From positions 1 to 64,000 of the forward strand of contig NC_079879.1 in assembly GCF_029227915.1 (NCBI RefSeq): DNA of 64,000 nucleotides, written 5' to 3'. Below the pieces are notes generated by a model. It saw nothing but the letters and a program-made list of their open reading frames with translations, was not told where the DNA came from and did not search any database. Positions 51,471 to 64,000 of the stretch are shown here, one piece after another (positions within the stretch are counted from its first letter, which is position 1; the number at the start of each line of letters is the position of its first letter). Source of the DNA: Hydractinia symbiolongicarpus (taxonomy: Eukaryota > Cnidaria > Hydrozoa > Anthoathecata > Hydractiniidae). The translations under genes were made by a program, and so were the position numbers.

Positions 51471-52510
51471 ATGAGACGCTGAATAAAAGGAGTTTAATCT
51501 CCGGCAAAGGAAAACCCGCCATTTCCCGTAAATCCCGGACCCGGCCCGTATAGTCAAAAGTATACAAAGAAAGTACGCGGGGAGTAAACTCATTTCCCGA
51601 AGGATTCTTTAAATTATTTTTTCACCACTAAAACGCATGAGACTTGTAGTTTTGAAAAATGATTTCATTTTTGATGAGACACTGAATAAAAGAAGCTTAA
51701 TTGTCGGCGAACGAAAACCCGCGATTTCCCATAAATCCCGGGCTTGGCCCGTATAGTCGAATGTATACAAAGAAAGTACCCAGGGAGTAAAATCATTTCC
51801 CGAACGATTTTTTAAATTATTTTTTCACCACTAAGACGCATGAGACTAGTAGTTTTCAAAAATGATTTCATTTTTGATGAGACGCTGAATAAAAGGAGTT
51901 TATTCGCCGGCAAATGAAAACCCGCGATTTCCCGTAAATCCCGGACTCGCCCGTATAGTCAAAAGTATACAAAGAAATTACCCAGGGAGTAAACTCATTT
52001 CCCAAACGATTCTTTAAATTATTTTTTCACCACTAAAACGCATGAGACTTGTAGTTTTCAAAAATGATTTCATTTTTGATGAGACGCTGAATAAAAGAAG
52101 TTTAATCGCCGGCAAACGAAAACCCGCGATTTCCCATAAATCCCGGGCTTGGCGCGTATAATCGAATGTATACAAAGAAAGTAAACTGGGAGTAAACTCA
52201 TTTCCCGAACGATTTTTTAAATTAATTTTTTACCATTAAAACACATAAGACTTGTAGTTTTCAAAAACGATTTCATTCTTGATGAGACGCTGAATAAAAG
52301 AAGTTTAATCGCCGGCAAACGAAAACCGGGGAGTTCCCGTAAATCCCGGGCTTGGCCCGTATAGTCAAATGTGTACAAGGAAAGTACCCAGGGAGTAAAC
52401 TCATTTCCCAAACGATTTTTTAAATTATTTTTTCACCACTAAAACGCATGAGACTTGTAGTTTTGAAAAATGATTTCATTTTTGATGAGACGCTGAATAA
52501 AAGAAGTTTA
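51451..52510 (+). repeat. 1,060 bp duplicated segment, copy 2
   Basis: Starts at an abnormal junction inside a monomer: GAATAAAAGAAGTTTT runs straight into TAAAAATGATTTC, so about 45 bp (the dyad region and GATGAGACGCTGAATAAAA) is present twice in one composite monomer. The bases shared by both parent sequences at the breakpoint are AGTTT. The copy ends where the original monomer series resumes near 52,510. Confidence 0.9.
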
Positions 52511-54394
52511 ATTGTCGGCGAACGAAAACCCTCGATTTCCCATAAATCCCGGGCTTGGCCCGTATAGTCGAATGTATACAAAGAAAGTACCCAGGGAGTA
52601 AAATCACTTCCCGAACGATTTTTTAAATTATTTTTTCACCACTAAGACGCATGAGACTAGTAGTTTTCAAAAATGATTTCATTTTTGATGAGACGCTGAA
52701 TAAAAGGAGTTTATTCGCCGGCAAACGAAAACCCGCGATTTCCCGTAAATCCCATACCCGGCCCGTATAGTCAAAAGTATACAAATAAAGTACGCGGGGA
52801 GTAAACTCATTTCCCGAAGGATTCTTTAAATTATTTTTTTACCATTAAAACACATAAGACTTGTAGTTTTCAAAAACGATTTCATTCTTGATGAGACGCT
52901 GAATAAAAGAAGTTTAATCGCCGGCAAACGAAAACCGGGGCGTTCCCGTAAATCCCGGGCTTGGCCCGTATAGTCAAATGTGTACAAAGAAAGTACCCAG
53001 GGAGTAAACTCATTTCTCAAACGATTTTTTAAATTATTTTTTCACCACTAAAACGCATGAGACTTGTAGTTTTGAAAAATGATTTCATTTTTGATGAGAC
53101 GCTGAATAAAAGAAGTTTAATTGTCGGCGAACGAAAACCCGCGATTTCCCATAAATCCCGGGCTTCGCCCGTATAGTCGAATGTATACAAAGAAAGTACC
53201 CAGGGAGTAAACTCATTTCCCAAACGATTTTTTAAATTATTTTTTCACCACTAAAACGCATGAGACTTGTAGTTTTGAAAAATGATTTCATTTTTGATGA
53301 GACGCTGAATAAAAGCAGTTTAATTGTCGGCGAACGAAAACTCGCGATTTCCCATAAATCCCGGGCTTGGCCCGTATAGTCGAATGTATACAAAGAAAGT
53401 ACCCAGGGAGTAAAATCATTTCCCGAACGATTTTTTAAATTATTTTTTCACCACTAAGACGCATGAGACTAGTAGTTTTCAAAAATGATTTCATTTTTGA
53501 TGAGACGCTGAATAAAAGGAGTTTAATCGCCGGCAAACGAAAACCCGCGATTTCCCGTAAATCCCGGACTCGCCCGTATAGTCAAAAGTATACAAAGAAA
53601 TTACCCAGGGAGTAAACTCATTTCCCAAACGATTCTTTAAATTATTTTTTCACCACTAAAACGCATGAGACTTGTAGTTTTCAAAAATGATTTCATTTTT
53701 GATGAGACGCTGAATAAAAGAAGTTTAATCGCCGGCAAACGAAAACCCGCGATTTCCCATAAATCCCGGGCTTGGCCCGTATAATCGAATGTATACAAAG
53801 AAAGTAAACTGGGAGTAAACTCATTTCCCGAACGATTTTTTAAATTAATTTTTTACCATTAAAACACATAAGACTTGTAGTTTTCAAAAACGATTTCATT
53901 CTTGATGAGACGCTGAATAAAAGAAGTTTAATCGCCGGCAAACGAAAACCCGCGATTTCCCGTAAATCCCGGGCTTGGCCCGTATAGTCAAATGTGTACA
54001 AATAAAGTACCCAGGGAGTAAACTCATTTCCCAAACGATTTTTTAAATTATTTTTTCACCACTAAGACGCATGAGACTTGTAGTTTTCAAAAATGATTTC
54101 ATTTTTCATGAGACGCTGAATAAAAGGAGTTTAATCACCGGCAAACGAAAACCCGCGAATTCCCGTAAATCCCGGGCTTCACCCGTATAGTCGAATGTGC
54201 ACAAAGAAAGTAAACTGGGAGTAAACTCATTTCCCGAACGATTTTTTAAATTAATTTTTTACCACTAAAACGCGTAAGACTTTTAGTTTTTAAAAATGAT
54301 TTCATTTTTGATGAGACGCTGAATAAAAGGAGTTTAATCGACGGCAAACGAAAACCGGGGAGTTCCCGTAAATCCTGGGCTTGGCCCGTATAGT
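52511..54394 (+). repeat. Array block: mixed monomers
   Basis: About nine monomers, alternating the GTCGGCGAACG type with the ACCATTAAAACACATAAG type. No long tandem unit and no gene. Confidence 0.75.
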
Positions 54395-57300
54395 CAAATG
54401 TGTACAAAGAAAGTACCCAGGGAGTAAACTCATTTCCCAAACGATTTTTTAAATTATTTTTTCACCACTAAGACGCATGAGACTTGTAGTTTTCAAAAAT
54501 GATTTCATTTTTCATGAGACGCTGAATCAAAGGAGTTTAATCACCAGCAAACGAAAACCCGCGAATTCCCGTAAATCCCGGGCTTCACCCGTATAGTCAA
54601 AAGTATACAAAGCAAGTACGCGGGGAGTAAACTCATTTCCCGAAGGATTCTTTAAATTATTTTTTCACCACTAAAACGCATGAGACTTGTAGTTTTCAAA
54701 AATGATTTCATTTTTAATGAGACGCTGAATAAAAGAAGTTTAATTGTCGGCGAACGAAAAGCCGCGATTTCCCATAAATCCTGGGCTTGGCCCGTATAGT
54801 CGAATGTATACAAAGAAAGTACCCAGGGAGTAAAATCATTTCCCGAACGATTTTTTAAATTACTTTTTCACCACTAAGACGCATGAGACTTGTAGTTTTG
54901 AAAAATGATTTCATTTTTGATGAGACGCTGAATAAAAGAAGTTTAATTGTCGGCGAACGAAAACCCGCGATTTCCCATAAATCCCGGGCTTGGCCCGTAT
55001 AGTCGAATGTATACAAAGAAAGTACCCAGGGAGTAAAATCATTTCCCGAACGATTTTTTAAATTAATTTTTTACCATTAAAACACATAAGACTTGTAGTT
55101 TTCAAAAACGATTTCATTCTTGATGAGACGCTGAATAAAAGAAGTTTAATCGCCGGCAAACGAAAACCGGGGAGTTCCCGTAAATCCCGGGCTTGGCCCG
55201 TATAGTCAAATGTGTACAAAGAAAGTACCCAGGGAGTAAACTCATTTCCCAAACGATTTTTTAAATTATTTTTCACCACTAAGACGCATGAGACTTGTAG
55301 TTTTCAAAAATGATTTCATTTTTCATGAGACGCTGAATAAAAGGAGTTTAATCACCGGCAAACGAAAACCCGCGAATTCCCGTAAATCCCGGGCTTCACC
55401 CGTATAGTCGAATGTGCACAAAGAAAGTAAACTGGGAGTAAACTCATTTCCCGAACGATTTTTTAAGATAATTTTTTACCACTAAAACGCGTAAGACGTT
55501 TAGTTTTCAAAAATGATTTCATTTTTGATGAGACGCTGAATAAAAGGAGTTTAATCTCCGGCAAAGGAAAACCCGCGATTTCCCGTAAATCCCGGCCCCG
55601 GCCCGTATAGTCGAATGTATACAAAGAAAGTACCCAGGGAGTAAAATCATTTCCCGAACGATTTTTTAAATTATTTTTTCACCACTAAGACGCATGAGAC
55701 TTGTAGTTTTCAAAAATGATTTCATTTTTGATGAGACGCTGAATAAAAGGAGTTTAATCGCCGGCAAACGAAAACCCGCGATTTCCCGTAAATCCCAGAC
55801 TCGCCCGTATAGTCAAAAGTATGCAAAGAAATTACCCAGGGTGTAAACTCATTTCCCAAACGATTCTTTAAATTATTTTTTCACCACTAAAACGCATGAG
55901 ACTTGTAGTTTTGAAAAATGATTTCATTTTTGATGAGACGCTGAATAAAAGAAGTTTAATTGTCGGCGAACGAAAACCCGCGATTTCCCATAATACCCGG
56001 GCTTGGCCCGTATAGTCGAATGTATACAAAGAAAGTACCCAGGGAGTAAAATCATTTCCCGAACGATTTTTTAAATTAATTTTTTACCATTAAAACACAT
56101 AAGACTTGTAGTTTTCAAAAACGATTTCATTCTTGATGAGACGCTGAATAAAAGAAGTTTAATCGCCGGCAAACGAAAACCGGGGAGTTCCCGTAAATCC
56201 CGGGCTTGGCCCGTATAGTCAAATGTGTACAAAGAAAGTACCCAGGGAGTAAACTCATTTCCCAAACGATTTTTTAAATTATTTTTTCACCACTAAGACG
56301 CATGAGACTTGTAGTTTTCAAAAATGATTTCATTTTTCATGAGACGCTGAATAAAAGGAGTTTAATCACCGGCAAACGAAAACCCGCGAATTCCCGTAAA
56401 TCCCGGGCTTCACCCGTATAGTCGAATGTGCACAAAGAAAGTAAACTGGGAGTAAACTCATTTCCCGAACGATTTTTTAAAATAATTTTTTACCACTAAA
56501 ACGCGTAAGACGTTTAGTTTTCAAAAATGATTTCATTTTTGATGAGACGCTGAATAAAAGGAGTTTAATCTCCGGCAAAGGAAAACCCGCGATTTCCCGT
56601 AAATCCCGGCCCCGGCCCGTATAGTCAAAAGTATACAAAGAAAGTACGCGGGGAGTAAACTCATTTCCCGAAGGATTCTTTAAATTATTTTTTCACCACT
56701 AAGACGCATGAGACTTGTAGTTTTCAAAAATGATTTCATTTTTGATGAGACGCTGAATAAAAGGAGTTTAATTGCCGGCAAACGAAAACCCGGGATTTCT
56801 CGTAAATCCCGGGCTTGGCCGTATAGTCAAAAGTATGCAAAGAAAATACCCAGGGAGTAAACTCATTTCCCGAACGATTTTTTAAATTATTTCTTCACCA
56901 CTAAAACGCATGAGACTTGTAGTTTTCAAAAATGATTTCATTTTTGATGAGACGCTGAATAAAAGGAGTTTAATCGCCGGCAAACGAAAACCCGCAATTT
57001 CCCGTAAATCCCGGACTCGGCCCGTATAGTCAAAAGTATACAAAGAAAGTACCCAGGGAGTAAACTCATTTCTCGAACGATTCTTTAAATTATTTTTTCA
57101 CCCCTAAAACGCATGTGACTTGTAGTTTTCAAAAATGATTTCATTTTTGATGAGACGCTGAATAAAAGGAGTTTAATCGCCGGCGAACAAAAACCCGCGA
57201 TTTCCCATAAATCTCGGGCTTGGTCCGTATAGTCGAATGTATACAAAGAAAGTACCCAGGGAGTAAAATCATTTCCCGAACGATTTTTTAAATTATTTTT

Positions 57301-58044
57301 TCACCACTAAGACGCATGAGACTTGTAGTTTTCAAAAATGATTTCGTTTTTGATGAGACGCTGAATAAAAGGAGTTTAATTGCCGGCAAACGAAAACCCG
57401 CGATTTCTCGTAAATCCCGGGCTTGGCCGTATAGTCGAATGTATACAAAGAAAATACCCAGGGAGTAAACTCATTTCCCGAACGATTTTTTAAATTATTT
57501 CTTCACCACTAAAACGCATGAGACTTGTAGTTTTCAAAAATGATTTCATTTTTGATGAGACGCTGAATAAAAGGAGTTTAATCGCCGGCAAACGAAAACC
57601 CGCAATTTCCCGTAAATCCCGGACTCGGCCCGTATAGTCAAAAGTATACAAAGAAAGTACCCAGGGAGTAAACTCATTTCTCGAACGATTCTTTAAATTA
57701 TTTTTTCACCCCTAAAACGCATGTGACTTGTAGTTTTCAAAAATGATTTCATTTTTGATGAGACGCTGAATAAAAGGAGTTTAATCGCCGGCGAACGAAA
57801 ACCCGCGATTTCCCGTAAATCCCGGACCCGGCCCGTATAGTCAAAAGTATACAAAGAAAGTACGCGGGGAGTAAACTCATTTCCTGAAGGATTCTTTAAA
57901 TTATTTCGTCACCACTAAAACGCATGAGACTTGTAGTTTTTAAAAATGATTTCACTTTTGATGAGACGCTGAATAAAAGGAGTTTAATCGCCGGCAAACG
58001 AAAACCCGCGATTTGCCGTAAATCCAGGGCTTGACCCGTATAGT
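54395..58044 (+). repeat. 18-monomer HOR, copy 1 (3,650 bp)
   Basis: Repeats in tandem with an offset of exactly 3,650 bp: marker segments at 55,058 and 56,071 recur at 58,708 and 59,721, and TTGACCCGTA lies at 58,031 and 61,681. Rare variants are shared, including CACCCCTAAAACGCATGTGAC, TTTTAAGATAATTTTTTACC, CCCATAATACCCGG and TTATTTCGTCACC. Confidence 0.9.
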
Positions 58045-61000
58045 CAAATGTGTACAAAGAAAGTACCCAGGGAGTAAACTCATTTCCCAAACGATTTTTT
58101 AAATTATTTTTTCACCACTAAGACGCATGAGACTTGTAGTTTTCAAAAATGATTTCATTTTTCATGAGACGCTGAATAAAAGGAGTTTAATCACCAGCAA
58201 ACGAAAACCCGCGAATTCCCGTAAATCCCGGGCTTCACCCGTATAGTCAAAAGTATACAAAGCAAGTACGCGGGGAGTAAACTCATTTCCCGAAGGATTC
58301 TTTAAATTATTTTTTCACCACTAAAACGCATGAGACTTGTAGTTTTCAAAAATGATTTCATTTTTAATGAGACGCTGAATAAAAGAAGTTTAATTGTCGG
58401 CGAACGAAAAGCCGCGATTTCCCATAAATCCTGGGCTTGGCCCGTATAGTCGAATGTATACAAAGAAAGTACCCAGGGAGTAAAATCATTTCCCGAACGA
58501 TTTTTTAAATTACTTTTTCACCACTAAGACGCATGAGACTTGTAGTTTTGAAAAATGATTTCATTTTTGATGAGACGCTGAATAAAAGAAGTTTAATTGT
58601 CGGCGAACGAAAACCCGCGATTTCCCATAAATCCCGGGCTTGGCCCGTATAGTCGAATGTATACAAAGAAAGTACCCAGGGAGTAAAATCATTTCCCGAA
58701 CGATTTTTTAAATTAATTTTTTACCATTAAAACACATAAGACTTGTAGTTTTCAAAAACGATTTCATTCTTGATGAGACGCTGAATAAAAGAAGTTTAAT
58801 CGCCGGCAAACGAAAACCGGGGAGTTCCCGTAAATCCCGGGCTTGGCCCGTATAGTCAAATGTGTACAAAGAAAGTACCCAGGGAGTAAACTCATTTCCC
58901 AAACGATTTTTTAAATTATTTTTCACCACTAAGACGCATGAGACTTGTAGTTTTCAAAAATGATTTCATTTTTCATGAGACGCTGAATAAAAGGAGTTTA
59001 ATCACCGGCAAACGAAAACCCGCGAATTCCCGTAAATCCCGGGCTTCACCCGTATAGTCGAATGTGCACAAAGAAAGTAAACTGGGAGTAAACTCATTTC
59101 CCGAACGATTTTTTAAGATAATTTTTTACCACTAAAACGCGTAAGACGTTTAGTTTTCAAAAATGATTTCATTTTTGATGAGACGCTGAATAAAAGGAGT
59201 TTAATCTCCGGCAAAGGAAAACCCGCGATTTCCCGTAAATCCCGGCCCCGGCCCGTATAGTCGAATGTATACAAAGAAAGTACCCAGGGAGTAAAATCAT
59301 TTCCCGAACGATTTTTTAAATTATTTTTTCACCACTAAGACGCATGAGACTTGTAGTTTTCAAAAATGATTTCATTTTTGATGAGACGCTGAATAAAAGG
59401 AGTTTAATCGCCGGCAAACGAAAACCCGCGATTTCCCGTAAATCCCAGACTCGCCCGTATAGTCAAAAGTATGCAAAGAAATTACCCAGGGTGTAAACTC
59501 ATTTCCCAAACGATTCTTTAAATTATTTTTTCACCACTAAAACGCATGAGACTTGTAGTTTTGAAAAATGATTTCATTTTTGATGAGACGCTGAATAAAA
59601 GAAGTTTAATTGTCGGCGAACGAAAACCCGCGATTTCCCATAATACCCGGGCTTGGCCCGTATAGTCGAATGTATACAAAGAAAGTACCCAGGGAGTAAA
59701 ATCATTTCCCGAACGATTTTTTAAATTAATTTTTTACCATTAAAACACATAAGACTTGTAGTTTTCAAAAACGATTTCATTCTTGATGAGACGCTGAATA
59801 AAAGAAGTTTAATCGCCGGCAAACGAAAACCGGGGAGTTCCCGTAAATCCCGGGCTTGGCCCGTATAGTCAAATGTGTACAAAGAAAGTACCCAGGGAGT
59901 AAACTCATTTCCCAAACGATTTTTTAAATTATTTTTTCACCACTAAGACGCATGAGACTTGTAGTTTTCAAAAATGATTTCATTTTTCATGAGACGCTGA
60001 ATAAAAGGAGTTTAATCACCGGCAAAATAAAACCCGCGAATTCCCGTAAATCCCGGGCTTCACCCGTATAGTCGAATGTGCACAAAGAAAGTAAACTGGG
60101 AGTAAACTCATTTCCCGAACGATTTTTTAAAATAATTTTTTACCACTAAAACGCGTAAGACGTTTAGTTTTCAAAAATGATTTCATTTTTGATGAGACGC
60201 TGAATAAAAGGAGTTTAATCTCCGGCAAAGGAAAACCCGCGATTTCCCGTAAATCCCGGCCCCGGCCCGTATAGTCAAAAGTATACAAAGAAAGTACGCG
60301 GGGAGTAAACTCATTTCCCGAAGGATTCTTTAAATTATTTTTTCACCACTAAGACGCATGAGACTTGTAGTTTTCAAAAATGATTTCATTTTTGATGAGA
60401 CGCTGAATAAAAGGAGTTTAATTGCCGGCAAACGAAAACCCGCGATTTCTCGTAAATCCCGGGCTTGGCCGTATAGTCAAAAGTATGCAAAGAAAATACC
60501 CAGGGAGTAAACTCATTTCCCGAACGATTTTTTAAATTATTTCTTCACCACTAAAACGCATGAGACTTGTAGTTTTCAAAAATGATTTCATTTTTGATGA
60601 GACGCTGAATAAAAGGAGTTTAATCGCCGGCAAACGAAAACCCGCAATTTCCCGTAAATCCCGGACTCGGCCCGTATAGTCAAAAGTATACAAAGAAAGT
60701 ACCCAGGGAGTAAACTCATTTCTCGAACGATTCTTTAAATTATTTTTTCACCCCTAAAACGCATGTGACTTGTAGTTTTCAAAAATGATTTCATTTTTGA
60801 TGAGACGCTGAATAAAAGGAGTTTAATCGCCGGCGAACAAAAACCCGCGATTTCCCATAAATCTCGGGCTTGGTCCGTATAGTCGAATGTATACAAAGAA
60901 AGTACCCAGGGAGTAAAATCATTTCCCGAACGATTTTTTAAATTATTTTTTCACCACTAAGACGCATGAGACTTGTAGTTTTCAAAAATGATTTCGTTTT

Positions 61001-61694
61001 TGATGAGACGCTGAATAAAAGGAGTTTAATTGCCGGCAAACGAAAACCCGCGATTTCTCGTAAATCCCGGGCTTGGCCGTATAGTCGAATGTATACAAAG
61101 AAAATACCCAGGGAGTAAACTCATTTCCCGAACGATTTTTTAAATTATTTCTTCACCACTAAAACGCATGAGACTTGTAGTTTTCAAAAATGATTTCATT
61201 TTTGATGAGACGCTGAATAAAAGGAGTTTAATCGCCGGCAAACGAAAACCCGCAATTTCCCGTAAATCCCGGACTCGGCCCGTATAGTCAAAAGTATACA
61301 AAGAAAGTACCCAGGGAGTAAACTCATTTCTCGAACGATTCTTTAAATTATTTTTTCACCCCTAAAACGCATGTGACTTGTAGTTTTCAAAAATGATTTC
61401 ATTTTTGATGAGACGCTGAATAAAAGGAGTTTAATCGCCGGCGAACGAAAACCCGCGATTTCCCGTAAATCCCGGACCCGGCCCGTATAGTCAAAAGTAT
61501 ACAAAGAAAGTACGCGGGGAGTAAACTCATTTCCTGAAGGATTCTTTAAATTATTTCGTCACCACTAAAACGCATGAGACTTGTAGTTTTTAAAAATGAT
61601 TTCACTTTTGATGAGACGCTGAATAAAAGGAGTTTAATCGCCGGCAAACGAAAACCCGCGATTTGCCGTAAATCCAGGGCTTGACCCGTATAGT
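58045..61694 (+). repeat. 18-monomer HOR, copy 2 (3,650 bp)
   Basis: Tandem partner of the preceding unit, with very few differences. One is GGCAAAATAAAACCC at about 60,023 where copy 1 has GGCAAACGAAAACCC. The junction lies inside CCCGTATAGTC near 58,045: the left half of that monomer is the CCAGGGCTTGACC type seen at the end of copy 2, and the right half is the CAAATGTGTAC type seen at the start of copy 1. Confidence 0.9.
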
Positions 61695-64000
61695 CGAATG
61701 TATACAAAGAAAGTAAACTGGGAGTAAACTCATTTCCCGAACGATTTTTTAAATTATTCTTTCACCACTAAAACGCATGAGACTTGTAGTTTTCAAAAAC
61801 GATTTCGTTTTTGATGAGACGCTGAATAAAAGGAGTTTAATTGCCGGCAAACGAAAACCCGCGATTTCTCGTAAATCCTGGGCTTGGCCGTATAGTCGAA
61901 TGTATACAAAGAAAATACCCAGGAAGTAAACTCATTTCCCGAACGATTTTTTAAATTATTTCTTCACCACTAAAACGCATGAGACTTGTAGTTTTCAAAA
62001 ATGATCTCATTTTTGATGAGACGCTGAATAAAAGGAGTTTAATCGCCGGCAAACGAAAACCCGCAATTTCCCGTAAATCCCGGACTCGGCCCGTATAGTC
62101 AAAAGTATACAAAGAAAGTACCCAGGGAGTAAACTCATTTCTCGAACGATTCTTTAAATTATTTTTTCACCCCTAAAACGCATGTGACTTGTAGTTTTCA
62201 AAAATGATTTCATTTTTGATGAGACGCTGAATAAAAGGAGTTTAATCACCGGCAAACGAAAACCCGCGATTTCTTGTATATCCCGGAATTGGCCCGTATA
62301 GTCGAATGTATACAAAGAAAGTACCCAGGGAGTAAAATCATTTCCCGAACGATTTTTTAAATCATTCTTTCACCACTAAGACGCATGAGACTTGTAGTTT
62401 TCAAAAATGATTTCATTTTTGATGAGACGCTGAATAAAAGGAGTTTAATTGCCGGCAAACGAAAACCCGCGATTTCCCGTAAATCCCGGACCCGGCCCGT
62501 ATAGTCAAAAGTATACAAAGAAAGTACCCAGGGAGTAAACTCATTTCCCAAACGATTTTTTAAATTAATTTTTTACCACTAAGACGCATGAGACTTGTAG
62601 CTTTCAAAAATGATTTCATTTTTCATGAGACGATGAATAAAAGGAGTTTAATCGCCGGCAAACGAAAACTCGCGAATTCCCGTAAATTCCGGACTCGGCC
62701 CGTAAAGTCAAAAGTATACAAAAAAGTACCCAGGGAGTAAACTCATTTCCCGAACGATTCTTTAAATTATTTTTCACCACTAAAACGCATGAGACTTGTA
62801 GTTTTCAGAAATGATTTCGTTTTTGATGAGACACTGAATAAAAGAAGTTTAATTGCCGGCAAACGAAAACCCGCGATTTCCAGTAAATCCTGGGCTTGGC
62901 CCGTATAGTCGAATGTATACAAAGAAAGTACCCAGGCAGTAAAATCATTTCCCGAACGATTTTTTAAATCATTTTTTCACCACTAAGACGCATGAGACTT
63001 GTAGTTTTCAAAAATGATTTCATTTTTGATGAGACGCTGAATAAAAGGAGTTTAATCGCCGGCAAACGAAAACCTGCGATTTCCCGTAAATCCCGGACTC
63101 GGCCCGTATAGTCAAAAGTATACAAAGAAAGTACCCAGGGAGTAAACTCATTTCCCGAACGATTTTTTAAATTATTCTTTCACCACTAAAACGCATGAGA
63201 CTTGTAGTTTTCAAAAATGATTTCGTTTTTGATGAGACGCTAAATAAAAAGAGTTTAATTGCCGGCAAACGAAAACCCGCGATTTCTCGTAAATCCCGGG
63301 CTTGGCCGTATAGTCGAATGTATACAAAAAAAATACCCAGGGAGTAAAGTCATTTCCCGAACGATTTTTTAAATTATTTCTTCACCACTAAAACGCATGA
63401 GACTTGTAGTTTTCAAAAATGATTTCGTTTTTGATGAGACGCTAATTAAAAAGAGTTTAATTGCCGGCAAACGAAAACCCGCGATTTCTCGTAAATCCCG
63501 GGCTTGGCCGTATAGTCGAATGTATACAAAAAAAATACCCAGGGAGTAAACTCATTTCCCGAACGATTTTTTAAATTATTTCTTCACCACTAAAACGCAT
63601 GAGACTTGTTGTTTTCAGAAATGATTTCGTTTTTGATGAGACGCTGAATAAAAGGAGTTTAATCGCCGGCAAACGAAAACCCGCGATTTCCCTTAAATCC
63701 CGGACTCGGCCCGTATAGTCAAAAGTATACAAAGAAAGTACCCAGGGAGTAAACTCATTTCCCGAACGATTTTTTAAATTATTCTTTCACCACTAAAACG
63801 CATGAGACTTGTAGTTTTCAAAAATGATTTCGTTTTTGATGAGACGCTAAATAAAAAGAGTTTAATTGCCGGCAAACGAAAACCCGCGATTTCTCGTAAA
63901 TCCCGGGCTTGGCCGTATAGTCGAATGTATACAAAAAAAATACCCAGGGAGTAAACTCATTTCCCGAACGATTTTTTAAATTATTTCTTCACCACTAAAA
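61695..64000 (+). repeat. Array block H: short-period echoes to window edge
   Basis: Eleven to twelve monomers. Types with GATTTCGTTTTTGATGAG and GCTAAATAAAAAGAG recur about 607 bp apart (63,174 and 63,781, three monomers). A monomer near 62,720 has GTATACAAAAAAGTACCC, a 2 bp shortening. The array continues past the window. Confidence 0.8.

Larger units (their letters stand above)
44407..64000 (+). repeat. Satellite array, right arm (~203 bp monomers)
   Basis: The same satellite resumes in the same orientation and in phase immediately after the retrotransposon, and it runs to the window edge (about 97 monomers). The first ~1.1 kb continues the long HOR type found left of the insertion. From about 45.6 kb the monomer mix changes, with more copies carrying GTCGGCGAACG, ACCACTAAGACGC and TTTTGAAAAATG variants. 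The array is not terminated within the window. Confidence 0.98.

Overview
The window is almost entirely one tandemly repeated satellite DNA with a monomer of about 203 bp. It holds roughly 300 monomers, all in the same orientation, and one non-LTR retrotransposon (LINE) is inserted at 41,099-44,399 on the minus strand. There is no host gene, tRNA, rRNA, CRISPR array or bacterial feature. The satellite and a LINE with apurinic-type endonuclease plus reverse transcriptase indicate an animal genome. The ORF2 style (an N-terminal block beginning GHLNVNSLRNKFE, FADD in the RT core, a C-terminal CxCxxC, and an esterase-like ORF1 tail) resembles CR1/L2-group elements of invertebrates such as cnidarians, molluscs or annelids. 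The species cannot be named from sequence alone. A pericentromeric, centromeric or other heterochromatic location is likely but inferred.

Layout. 1-3,032: mixed monomers; the first 1 kb matches the order at 11.95-12.95 kb. 3,033-7,490: an 8-monomer higher-order repeat (HOR) of 1,618 bp, with two full tandem copies after a shortened one. 7,491-16,404: a 26-monomer, 5,273 bp unit, one full and one partial copy. 16,405-38,690: a very long HOR of about 42-43 monomers (units of 8,724 and 8,521 bp) flanked by partial copies. 38,691-39,940: monomers of the 7.5-16.4 kb kind reappear. 39,941-45,540: another partial copy of the long HOR, holding the LINE. 45,541-50,390: mixed monomers with 5- and 6-monomer echoes. 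50,391-52,510: an out-of-register 1,060 bp tandem duplication. 54,395-61,694: two copies of an 18-monomer, 3,650 bp unit. 61,695-64,000: short 3-4 monomer echoes.

The LINE is 5'-truncated inside ORF1 and keeps a complete 950-residue ORF2, a short 3' UTR with AATAAA, and a 3' tail of TTTGAT-type repeats (plus-strand reading). It is flanked by a 7 bp direct repeat, CACCGGT. Subtracting it restores exactly the monomer spacing seen at the homologous position 34,056-36,085, so it is a clean insertion into a pre-existing HOR copy.

The many 60-109 residue open frames across the array are by-products of the monomer sequence and are not annotated as genes. The main biology visible is array evolution: nested duplications, whole-monomer gains and losses, hybrid monomers marking crossover points, and one recent retrotransposition.
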